Assembly (NCBI GenBank): GCA_002448555.1
Contig: DJYV01000052.1
Location: forward strand, 1-7,104
DNA from: Flavobacteriales bacterium UBA6969
GTDB taxonomy: Bacteria > Bacteroidota > Bacteroidia > Flavobacteriales_D > Sanyastnellaceae
DNA length: 7,104 nucleotides
Direction: 5' to 3'
Shown: in pieces, positions 1 to 5,929 of the stretch
Position numbering within the stretch: the first letter of the stretch is position 1
Layout of the letters: each line of letters begins with the position of its first letter
Made by a program: the position numbers and the translations under genes
The notes under the pieces: generated by a model
Told to the model about the DNA's origin: nothing
Databases searched by the model: none
Seen by the model: only the letters and a program-made list of their open reading frames with translations

Positions 1-1296
1 ATCGAAGGAGGGAAGCGGCTGTCCGGTGAAGTCATCCCGCAAGGAGCCAAAAACGAGGCGCTGCAGATTTTGTGTGCGGTGCTCCTGACGCCAGAGCCGG
101 TCACCATCTCGAACCTCCCCGACATCGTCGACGTCAACAAGTTGATTGACTTGCTGGCGAGCATGGGCGTCAAAATCCAACGCAAAGGACCCGGGGCTTT
201 CCGCTTCCAAGCGGACGACGTCAACCTCGACTACTTCAGCACCGAAGAATTCAGGCAGAAGGGCGGATCCCTGCGTGGCTCGACCATGATTTTGGGGCCG
301 TTGTTGGCGCGTTTTGGTGTGGGCGCATTGCCCAAGCCGGGTGGCGACAAGATCGGCCGCCGCCGCATGGACACCCACTTCATCGGGTTCGAAACCCTCG
401 GCGCGACCTTCACCTACGACGGCAAGACAGGCTTTTTCCAAGCCAGTGCGCCCGATGGGCTTAAGGGCACCAACATGCTCCTCGACGAAGCGTCGGTCAC
501 CGGCACCGCCAACATTGTCATGGCGGCGTGCATGGCCCAAGGGACCACGACCATTTACAACGCAGCTTGCGAGCCCTACCTGCAGCAGCTCTGTAAAATG
601 ATCAACCGCATGGGTGGCAAGATCAGCGGAATCGGCTCCAATTTGCTGACCATCGAAGGCGTCGAGTCACTCGGCGGCACGGACCACCGCTGCCTGCCCG
701 ACATGATTGAGATCGGTAGCTTCATCGGCTTGGCGGCCATGACGCAAAGTGAAATCACCATCAAGGACGTGGCGTACGACGAGCTCGGGGTCATCCCCAA
801 GGTTTTCCAGAAGCTGGGTATTCAGCTCGAGCGCCGCGGTGACGACATCTTCGTGCCTTCGCAAGATTCGTACGAAATCGAAACCTTCATAGACGGCTCC
901 ATCCTCACCGTTTCGGACGCGCCGTGGCCGGGCTTCACGCCGGATTTGTTGTCCATTGTGTTGGTGACGGCCACCCAAGCCAAAGGCAGCGTATTGATTC
1001 ACCAGAAGATGTTCGAGAGCCGCCTGTTCTTCACCGACAAGCTCATCGACATGGGAGCGCAAATCATCCTCTGCGACCCGCACCGTGCCACCGTCATCGG
1101 GATGGACCGGAAGAGCCCGTTGCGCGGCGTGACCATGACATCACCCGACATCCGTGCGGGAGTTTCGCTCCTCATTGCAGCACTCTCGGCGGAGGGCCAA
1201 TCGGTGGTTCACAACATCGGCCAGATTGACCGCGGTTACCAAGACATCGAAGGAAGGTTAAAAGCGCTGGGTGCCCGCATTGAACGGGTCGATTGA
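1..1296 (+). CDS. murA: UDP-N-acetylglucosamine 1-carboxyvinyltransferase MurA, 5' partial
   Basis: MurA transfers enolpyruvate from PEP to UDP-GlcNAc in the cytoplasm, the first committed step of peptidoglycan synthesis. The reading frame is open from base 1, where it reads IEGGKRLSGEV, so the true start lies a few codons upstream; 431 residues are visible, against about 420-435 for the family. The Lys-Asn pair of the PEP site is in GAKNE (bases 43-57). The active-site loop reads PGGDKIGRRR, with Asp (bases 346-348) where E. coli has Cys115. The general-base Asp (E. coli Asp305) is in GFTPDLLS (codon 943-945). Near the C-terminus, SPDIRAG supplies the conserved Arg (E. coli Arg397), followed by IDRGYQDIEGRLKALGA. 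An internal TTG at 70 is not the start, because conserved sequence precedes it. The gene ends 17 bases before the thioredoxin gene with no terminator. The paralogue AroA is excluded by these MurA-specific motifs. Confidence 0.97.
   Translation: MEGGKRLSGEVIPQGAKNEALQILCAVLLTPEPVTISNLPDIVDVNKLIDLLASMGVKIQRKGPGAFRFQADDVNLDYFSTEEFRQKGGSLRGSTMILGPLLARFGVGALPKPGGDKIGRRRMDTHFIGFETLGATFTYDGKTGFFQASAPDGLKGTNMLLDEASVTGTANIVMAACMAQGTTTIYNAACEPYLQQLCKMINRMGGKISGIGSNLLTIEGVESLGGTDHRCLPDMIEIGSFIGLAAMTQSEITIKDVAYDELGVIPKVFQKLGIQLERRGDDIFVPSQDSYEIETFIDGSILTVSDAPWPGFTPDLLSIVLVTATQAKGSVLIHQKMFESRLFFTDKLIDMGAQIILCDPHRATVIGMDRKSPLRGVTMTSPDIRAGVSLLIAALSAEGQSVVHNIGQIDRGYQDIEGRLKALGARIERVD
346..348 (+). other. MurA active-site Cys115-to-Asp codon
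   Basis: The GAC codon in the loop PGGDKIG stands where most MurA proteins have the cysteine alkylated by fosfomycin. Asp at this site is known in naturally fosfomycin-insensitive MurA proteins such as those of Mycobacterium, Chlamydia and Borrelia, and still supports catalysis. Insensitivity of this enzyme is therefore an inference from the residue. Confidence 0.9.
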
Positions 1297-1301
1297 TTGC
1301 G

Positions 1302-1309
1302 TAAATTGC
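1302..1309 (+). promoter_or_regulatory. possible Bacteroidota -7 box before the thioredoxin gene
   Basis: TAAATTGC lies 4 bases before the ATG at 1314 and resembles the Bacteroidota -7 consensus TAnnTTTG with one T missing. An almost identical octamer sits in exactly the same position before the ABC ATPase gene. No clear -33 TTG at the usual spacing was found. If real, the transcript would have almost no leader. Confidence 0.35.
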
Positions 1310-1313
1310 CTTC

Positions 1314-1871
1314 ATGATTTTGAAAACCACCCTCGGTTCGTTGGCGCTCGCTGCTGCGATCTTTTTTGCATCGCCCGTTGAGGCACCCGATTCTGCCGCT
1401 GTCATTCCAACGAACAAGGTCGGCACGGCCATCGGCGACACCGCACCGGAGATCGCCTTATCCAATCCGAAAGGCAAGACCATGAAGTTGAGCGACCTGC
1501 GCGGCAGCTTGGTGCTGGTGGATTTCTGGGCCTCGTGGTGCGGACCGTGCCGCCGAGAAAACCCGAACGTGGTCAACGCGTACAACAAGTACAAGAAGGC
1601 CAAATTCAAGTCGGCTGACGGCTTTGAAGTGTTCAGCGTGTCCTTGGACAGCGACGTGGCCCGCTGGAAATCGGCCATCGCTCAGGACCAGCTCGATTGG
1701 AAATGGCACGTTTCCGACCTCAAGCGCTGGCAAAGTGAAGCGGCGGCGATGTACGGCGTCAACTCCATCCCCATGAGTTTTCTCATCGATGAGAACGGGG
1801 TAATCGTGGGCAAGAACCTACGCGGCTTCGAATTGCACCGCCAGATTGACAAGCACGTCAAATCCTTCTGA
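1314..1871 (+). CDS. exported TlpA/ResA-like thioredoxin-fold protein
   Basis: This is a thiol-disulfide oxidoreductase of the AhpC/TSA-Redoxin (TlpA/ResA) type, 185 residues, probably acting in the periplasm. Residues 1-24 form a signal-like segment (Lys4, hydrophobic core about 7-19). No lipobox Cys is present, so it is not a typical lipoprotein, and the best AxA-like cleavage site (VEA) is followed by Pro, which disfavours cleavage; it may remain membrane-anchored. The mature part starts with GDTAPEIALSNPKG. The active site is WCGPC (residues 75-79, Cys76 and Cys79) after LVLVDFWAS, and the cis-proline loop is NSIPMSFLID (Pro153). Such proteins reduce extracytoplasmic cysteines, for example in cytochrome c maturation; the substrate here is unknown. 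The ATG at 1314 is chosen because it gives the signal segment directly. No Shine-Dalgarno sequence is visible. Confidence 0.9.
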   Translation: MILKTTLGSLALAAAIFFASPVEAPDSAAVIPTNKVGTAIGDTAPEIALSNPKGKTMKLSDLRGSLVLVDFWASWCGPCRRENPNVVNAYNKYKKAKFKSADGFEVFSVSLDSDVARWKSAIAQDQLDWKWHVSDLKRWQSEAAAMYGVNSIPMSFLIDENGVIVGKNLRGFELHRQIDKHVKSF

Positions 1872-1872
1872 T

Positions 1873-1897
1873 CCGGTTCACCTGACAGGTTGTCCGG
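1873..1897. repeat. 25-base imperfect palindrome between the thioredoxin gene and grpE
   Basis: The sequence reads CCGG-TTC-ACCT-GAC-AGGT-TGT-CCGG. The CCGG ends and the ACCT/AGGT arms are symmetric about a 3-base centre, with a 3-by-3 mismatched step between them. It begins two bases after the thioredoxin stop. There is no following T-run, so it is a poor intrinsic terminator. It could be an operator, or a weak RNA hairpin that ends or stabilises the upstream transcript. It does not match the CIRCE element. Confidence 0.5.
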
Positions 1898-1922
1898 TTG
1901 CTGCAGTATGGCATCGGATTTG
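1890..1922 (+). promoter_or_regulatory. weak candidate promoter for grpE-dnaJ
   Basis: A TTG at 1890-1892 is separated by 22 bases from CGGATTTG at 1915-1922. This matches the Bacteroidota -33 TTG and the TTTG half of the -7 box but lacks the TA. Its -33 part overlaps the palindrome at 1873-1897. If used, transcription would start near 1928-1930, inside the alternative ATG-1908 reading and upstream of the preferred grpE start at 1959. Confidence 0.2.
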
Positions 1923-1958
1923 GACAAGGTGAGACAAATCAAGGAAAGTACCCCAGAC

Positions 1959-2525
1959 ATGAATACGTCGAACGTGGAAGAAACAGCCGCGAACCAAGCG
2001 GAAACCGAGGAGACCCAAGCACAAGCAGCCGAGGTGCAACCCCAAGCAGACGCGGCTACCGAGGAGCAGGCAGAAGAAGAAGGCAAGGCAGAAGGGCAAG
2101 AAGAACAGACGGATTGGCAGGACCGCTACCTGCGGCTCTATGCTGAATTTGACAATTTCCGCAAGCGCACCATGCGCGAGCGCGGCGACCTGATTCGCAA
2201 TGCCTCGAAAGACGTGTTGGAAAGCCTGCTGCCGATCCTGGATGATTTCGAACGCGCGCAAACAGCCGCTGCCGATTCGGAAGATGTCAATGGATTGAAA
2301 GAAGGCCAGAAGCTCATCCACAACAAACTCAAGCAAATCCTCAAAGCGCAGGGCGTGGAGCAACTCGAGGTCCAGCCGGGCGATGCCTTTGACGTGGACA
2401 TCCACGAAGCGATCACCCGCATTCCTTCTCCTGAACTTTCCGGTAAGGTCGTGGATGTGGTGGAAGCCGGTTACAAATTGAACGATGCCGTGATTCGCTA
2501 TGCGAAGGTGGTGGTCGGTGAATAA
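1959..2525 (+). CDS. grpE: GrpE, nucleotide exchange factor for DnaK
   Basis: GrpE works as a cytoplasmic dimer that releases ADP from DnaK, completing the DnaK-DnaJ-GrpE folding cycle. From the ATG at 1959 the protein has 188 residues, normal for the family. Residues 1-50 are a low-complexity tail rich in Glu, Gln and Ala with no aromatics, typical of the poorly conserved GrpE N-terminus. The long helix/coiled coil begins at DWQDRYLRLYAEFDNFRKR (52-70). The C-terminal beta domain has the GrpE signature, FDVDIHEAI (144-152) and GYKLNDAVIRYAKVVV (171-186). In-frame starts further upstream (ATG 1908, TTG 1890) would add 17 or 23 residues without family similarity; ATG 1908 remains possible. AAGGAAAG at 1941-1948 is a weak, rather distant ribosome site. 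dnaJ follows after 8 bases, so the two are almost certainly co-transcribed. Confidence 0.95.
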   Translation: MNTSNVEETAANQAETEETQAQAAEVQPQADAATEEQAEEEGKAEGQEEQTDWQDRYLRLYAEFDNFRKRTMRERGDLIRNASKDVLESLLPILDDFERAQTAAADSEDVNGLKEGQKLIHNKLKQILKAQGVEQLEVQPGDAFDVDIHEAITRIPSPELSGKVVDVVEAGYKLNDAVIRYAKVVVGE

Positions 2526-2533
2526 GAAGACCC

Positions 2534-3649
2534 ATGGCGAAGCGGGATTACTATGAAATTTTAGGGGTCGACCGAAAGGCCTCTGATTCCGATATCAAGA
2601 AGGCCTACCGCAAGCTGGCCCTCAAATACCACCCGGACAAAAACCCGGGCGACGCAGTGGCGGAAGAGAAGTTCAAGGAGGCCGCAGAGGCCTATGAAGT
2701 GCTCCAAGACGATCAGAAGCGCGCCCAGTACGACCGCTTCGGTCACGACGGCTTGCGCGGCGGACCGGGAGGCGGTGCCGGATTCGGCGGGATGAACATG
2801 GAAGACATCTTCAGCCAGTTTGGCGACATCTTCGGTGGCGCCTTTGGCGGTGGTGCGGGTGGCGGCGGCGGTCGTCGTCGGCGCATGAAGGGCTCCAACC
2901 TGCGCATTAAGGTCAAGTTGACCCTGGAAGAGATCGCGGAGGGCGTCGAAAAGAAGGTGAAGGTTTTCAAGCAGGTCCAAGCCGAAGGTGCTGAGTATGG
3001 GGATTGCCAGACGTGTGGAGGCACCGGCCAGATTCGCCGCGTCCAAAACACCATCCTCGGCCAGATGCAAACGGCCAGCACCTGTCCCCAATGCCAAGGC
3101 AGCGGGCAATCGGTGAAGAAGCGTCCCTCCGGCTCGGATGAATGGGGCATGGTCCGCAAAGAGGCCGTGGTCACCATCGAGATCCCCGCCGGCGTCGAGG
3201 ACGGCATGCAGTTGAGCGTGCGCGGAGAAGGCAACGGCGCCCCGATGGGCGGGGTGCCGGGCGATTTGCTCGTGGTCATCGATGCCATCCCGCACGAAAC
3301 GCTCCAGCGCAACGGCAAGAACTTGCACTACGACTTGTACATCCCGTTCACGGACGCAGCACTCGGCGCCCAAGCCGAGGTTCCGTTGGTGGGAAGCAAG
3401 GCAAAAATCACCATCGAACCGGGCACCCAAAGCGGTCGCATCGTGCGGCTCCGCGGCAAGGGACTTCCCGCCGTCGACAGCTACGGTCAGGGCGATTTGC
3501 TGGTGAATATCAATGTATGGACGCCCAAAAAGCTCTCCAGTGAGGAGCGTGAATTGCTCGAACAACTTCGCGAGTCAAAGAATTTCCAGCCCGATGCCAA
3601 CCACCAGGAAAAGGGCTTCTTCGACAAGGTGCGGGATATGTTCACTTGA
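2534..3649 (+). CDS. dnaJ: DnaJ co-chaperone lacking zinc centre 1
   Basis: DnaJ (type I Hsp40) delivers unfolded substrates to DnaK and stimulates its ATPase. The J domain is residues 1-70 with HPD at 33-35. A Gly/Phe-rich linker follows (about 73-113), then RRRR, and the substrate-binding domains run from about 120 to 333. The central Cys-rich region is abnormal: only CQTCGGTG (158-165) and CPQCQGSG (184-191) are present, corresponding to motifs II and III. The site of motif I reads VQAEGAEYGD (149-158 less its Cys), about seven residues shorter than in E. coli. The site of motif IV reads RPSGSDEW (197-204) at unchanged length. The four remaining cysteines are the only ones in the protein. 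The 371-residue length, the intact frame and the C-terminal tail GFFDKVRDMFT argue against a pseudogene. CbpA-type proteins lack all zinc motifs and do not fit; position beside grpE supports genuine DnaJ. Confidence 0.96.
   Translation: MAKRDYYEILGVDRKASDSDIKKAYRKLALKYHPDKNPGDAVAEEKFKEAAEAYEVLQDDQKRAQYDRFGHDGLRGGPGGGAGFGGMNMEDIFSQFGDIFGGAFGGGAGGGGGRRRRMKGSNLRIKVKLTLEEIAEGVEKKVKVFKQVQAEGAEYGDCQTCGGTGQIRRVQNTILGQMQTASTCPQCQGSGQSVKKRPSGSDEWGMVRKEAVVTIEIPAGVEDGMQLSVRGEGNGAPMGGVPGDLLVVIDAIPHETLQRNGKNLHYDLYIPFTDAALGAQAEVPLVGSKAKITIEPGTQSGRIVRLRGKGLPAVDSYGQGDLLVNINVWTPKKLSSEERELLEQLRESKNFQPDANHQEKGFFDKVRDMFT
3005..3106 (+). other. DnaJ zinc centre 2 (motifs II and III only)
   Basis: Codons for Cys158, Cys161, Cys184 and Cys187 start at 3005, 3014, 3083 and 3092. 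By alignment with E. coli DnaJ these are motifs II and III, which together bind the second zinc ion. The flanking positions where motifs I and IV should be (about 2978-3004 and 3122-3145) encode no cysteine. One zinc-binding site can thus form instead of two. Confidence 0.85.
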
Positions 3650-3653
3650 TGGT

Positions 3654-3661
3654 TAATTTGC
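3654..3661 (+). promoter_or_regulatory. possible Bacteroidota -7 box before the ABC ATPase gene
   Basis: TAATTTGC sits 4 bases before the ATG at 3666; read one base earlier, TTAATTTG matches TAnnTTTG at 7 of 8 positions. The same element at the same distance precedes the thioredoxin gene. It lies in the 16-base gap after dnaJ and could give the exporter-phosphatase-regulator genes their own nearly leaderless transcript. No good -33 TTG was seen at the normal spacing. Confidence 0.4.
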
Positions 3662-3665
3662 ACGC

Positions 3666-4616
3666 ATGCCCACTGTTCCAGCCCTCGACATTTCAGGAAT
3701 TGAAAAGCGATTTGGCGAGCAGCGTGCATTGGCCGGTGTAGGCTTCCAGGTCCCGCAATCCGGCATCTTCGGCTTGCTTGGCCCCAACGGCGCAGGCAAG
3801 ACCACTTTGTTGCGGATGCTCAATGGCATCACGGCGCCGGACGCCGGCTCCATCTCCTTTTTTGGCGAACCCCTGACGCGGGCCCATCTGCCGAGCATTG
3901 GCTATCTGCCCGAAGAACGCGGTTTGTACAAGTCGATGCGGGTTGGGGAGCAGGCCCTGTATTTCGCTCAGTTGCGTGGACTGGATAAGAAAGAAGCGCG
4001 CGAGCGGCTGCGCTATTGGTTTGACCGCCTCGAGGTGGATGGCTGGTGGCACAAGGAGGTCAGCGAAGTCAGCAAGGGCATGGCTCAGAAAATCCAGTTC
4101 ATTCTCTCGGTGCTGCACGAGCCGCGCCTGTTGATATTGGATGAGCCGCTGAGCGGATTTGATCCCATCAATGCCCAGCGCATCCGCGAAGCGATCCTGG
4201 AACTCAAGGCCAAAGGCGACACGACGATCTTGCTGTCCACGCACGACATGGGCAGTGTGGAGGAGATGTGCGATGAGGTCGCTTTGCTCAACCGGGGACA
4301 ACTCGTGCTGAACGGCAAGGTGCCCGAACTCCGCGAAGCCGCCCGCGATGGCCGGTACGCGGTTACGTTCCGCGATACGGTCATGGCATTTACGGTGGCC
4401 TTGGGCGCCAGCGCTGAGCTCATCGAAGTCAATCCCAATCCCGAAGTGCCGGGCGAGCACCTCGCCATGCTGCGCCTGCCCTCAGAGTCTGACATCGCAA
4501 CGTGGGTGCGTTGGATTTCGGAACAGGTGGAGCTCACGTCCTGCACACCTTGGCGCCCGGGAATGCGGGACATTTTCATTCGTGCAGTGGAACACCAAAA
4601 GCAACCCGTGGCATGA
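3666..4616 (+). CDS. ABC exporter ATP-binding subunit, NatA-like
   Basis: This 316-residue protein is the cytoplasmic ATPase of an ABC-2 type exporter. Walker A is GPNGAGKT (39-46), the signature is VSKGMAQK (135-142, a form of LSGGQ), Walker B is LLILDEP (155-161), the D-loop follows in SGFDP, and the switch His is in STHD (His193). The Q-loop region reads GYLPEERGLY, the form usual in NatA-like ATPases. Residues after about 225 form a C-terminal extension typical of this group, ending close to the stop with PGMRDIFIRAVE. The stop overlaps the start of the membrane-subunit gene (ATGA, 4613-4616), so the two products are probably made in step. The family includes sodium exporters (NatAB) but also drug, peptide and lipid exporters, so the substrate cannot be read from the sequence. 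Confidence 0.93.
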   Translation: MPTVPALDISGIEKRFGEQRALAGVGFQVPQSGIFGLLGPNGAGKTTLLRMLNGITAPDAGSISFFGEPLTRAHLPSIGYLPEERGLYKSMRVGEQALYFAQLRGLDKKEARERLRYWFDRLEVDGWWHKEVSEVSKGMAQKIQFILSVLHEPRLLILDEPLSGFDPINAQRIREAILELKAKGDTTILLSTHDMGSVEEMCDEVALLNRGQLVLNGKVPELREAARDGRYAVTFRDTVMAFTVALGASAELIEVNPNPEVPGEHLAMLRLPSESDIATWVRWISEQVELTSCTPWRPGMRDIFIRAVEHQKQPVA

Positions 4617-5929
4617 ACAAACAGGCACTCATCATCTACCGGGAGTGGATTACGCGCGTCCGCCGCCGAGCATTCATCATCGGAACGCTCATGGTGCCGG
4701 TCTTGCTTGGGCTGGGAGTGGGCCTCGGGGTGTGGTTGGAGAATGCTGAGATGGAGGAAAACAATGTCTTGGTCGTTGACCTCTCGGGCATGATCACGTT
4801 CTGGGACGATACGCGCCTGGCGTACTTGCCCATTTGCCCCGAATGCTTCCCCGAGCGGGAACAGCTCGAATACCGTTTTGCGGATGTGGCTTTGTCAGAC
4901 GACGAATTTTTGCTTTCCGATTTTACCTCCATGGTTTTATTGGATGATGCCATTTTGCAACACGGTCAAGCCAAAAATCTGTACGAAAAATCGCCTTCCA
5001 TCACAGCCCAGAACGCCATTGAGCGGGACCTTGCTGCGGCGATTGAACGGTTCAAGGTGAAAGAAGAATTGGCGCTCGATTACGAGGTGTACAAACGCCT
5101 GAAGACGAAAGTCAGCTTGGTGGGAGAAGACATCATCACCAAGGATGGCAACGCCACGGGACGGTCCATCATCGGCTTTGTCTTCAGCTTGTTCATGTTT
5201 ATGCAAATCATGGTGTACGGCATGCACGTCATGCGCGGTGTCATTGAGGAAAAAGCCAACCGCATTGTCGAGGTGATCATCAGCGTTGTGCGTCCCATGG
5301 AGTTGCTCGCCGGCAAAATCATCGGCATCGGCCTGGTTGGTGTGACGCAGGTCATTGCGCTGACTGTGCTGGGCTTCTTGGTGTTCCAAGTGGGCGGACA
5401 AGCCCTTGAAGTGTCGGGCGTCTTGACCTCAGCGTCTAATGAGGCGGTAGAGCTCGACTTTGAAACGTGGATGGCGTCCAATGATTTGTTGGGCTTCGTG
5501 TTGGAAGTAAATTGGCCCTTGATGGTGGTGTGTGCGCTGGCGTATTTCGCTGCCGGGTTCTTCATGTACGCGGCGCTGTTTGCCGCCATCGGTTCTGCCG
5601 TGGAGCAAGAATCCGATGCCCAGTACTTGATGTTGCCGGCGATGCTCCCGCTATTTGCGGCGTACATCACGGCTGTCATGGCCATTCAGAACCCCGAAGG
5701 CCAAGTGGCCGTAATTGGTTCATTCGTTCCGCTGACCGCACCCGTTTTGATGCTCATTCGCTTGCCCCTCGGGGTCGCGTGGTGGGAACTCGTACTCTCC
5801 TTGCTCGGTGTCCTCGCCACTGCCTACGGTTTTGTCCTCGTGTCGGCGCGGATTTTCCGCACCGGAATTTTGATGCACGGCAAGAAAATCACCGTGCGGG
5901 AGTTGTTCCGCTGGGTCCGCCATGACTGA
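4613..5929 (+). CDS. ABC-2 type exporter membrane subunit, NatB-like
   Basis: This 438-residue membrane protein is the partner of the ATPase just upstream. The ATG at 4613, within the ATGA overlap, is preferred over an in-frame upstream extension to 4502 that would lie inside the ATPase gene and lacks family-like sequence. Topology by eye: TM1 at about 20-42, a large extracytoplasmic domain (about 43-183), then hydrophobic segments near 185-206, 235-260, 301-329, 338-358, 366-388 and 391-414. The conserved cytoplasmic stretch VIEEKANRIVEVIIS (210-224), followed by RPMELLAGKIIGIG, is typical of NatB/ABC-2 permeases and probably contacts the ATPase. The extracytoplasmic domain contains a CPEC motif (Cys75, Cys78), the only cysteines I noticed there. 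The last codons overlap the phosphatase gene by 8 bases. Substrate unknown. Confidence 0.92.
   Translation: MNKQALIIYREWITRVRRRAFIIGTLMVPVLLGLGVGLGVWLENAEMEENNVLVVDLSGMITFWDDTRLAYLPICPECFPEREQLEYRFADVALSDDEFLLSDFTSMVLLDDAILQHGQAKNLYEKSPSITAQNAIERDLAAAIERFKVKEELALDYEVYKRLKTKVSLVGEDIITKDGNATGRSIIGFVFSLFMFMQIMVYGMHVMRGVIEEKANRIVEVIISVVRPMELLAGKIIGIGLVGVTQVIALTVLGFLVFQVGGQALEVSGVLTSASNEAVELDFETWMASNDLLGFVLEVNWPLMVVCALAYFAAGFFMYAALFAAIGSAVEQESDAQYLMLPAMLPLFAAYITAVMAIQNPEGQVAVIGSFVPLTAPVLMLIRLPLGVAWWELVLSLLGVLATAYGFVLVSARIFRTGILMHGKKITVRELFRWVRHD

Noticed and set aside
1873..1897. Intrinsic terminator after the thioredoxin gene
   Set aside because: The stem is interrupted, its continuous arm is only 4 bases, and no T-run follows.
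1890..1958. Longer GrpE starting at TTG 1890 or ATG 1908
   Set aside because: The extra residues do not resemble GrpE, and TTG 1890 lies within the palindrome; ATG 1908 is kept only as a less likely alternative.
1872..1958. CIRCE (HrcA) operator before grpE
   Set aside because: I looked for the TTAGCACTC / GAGTGCTAA arms and saw neither in the gap.
1878..2405. 175-codon minus-strand frame with a hydrophobic Leu/Cys/Phe-rich stretch opposite grpE
   Set aside because: The hydrophobic run is simply the complement of the Glu/Gln/Ala-rich GrpE tail; it is not evidence for a membrane protein.
2978..3145. Sequencing error or pseudogene as the cause of the missing DnaJ zinc motifs
   Set aside because: The frame is intact throughout, downstream domains align normally, and motif IV is replaced at constant length, so a simple indel artefact does not explain it.
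2561..3565. 334-codon open frame on the minus strand across dnaJ
   Set aside because: It is fully antisense to a clear dnaJ and its translation shows no recognisable domain; such long shadows are common in GC-rich genes with strong codon bias.
3693..4460. 255-codon open frame on the minus strand across the ABC ATPase gene
   Set aside because: It is a shadow of the well-supported ATPase gene, with no family-like motif and no independent promoter signal.
4502..4612. Upstream in-frame extension of the permease
   Set aside because: It lies within the end of the ATPase gene and encodes no permease-like sequence; the ATG at 4613 in an ATGA overlap gives the expected N-terminus just before TM1.
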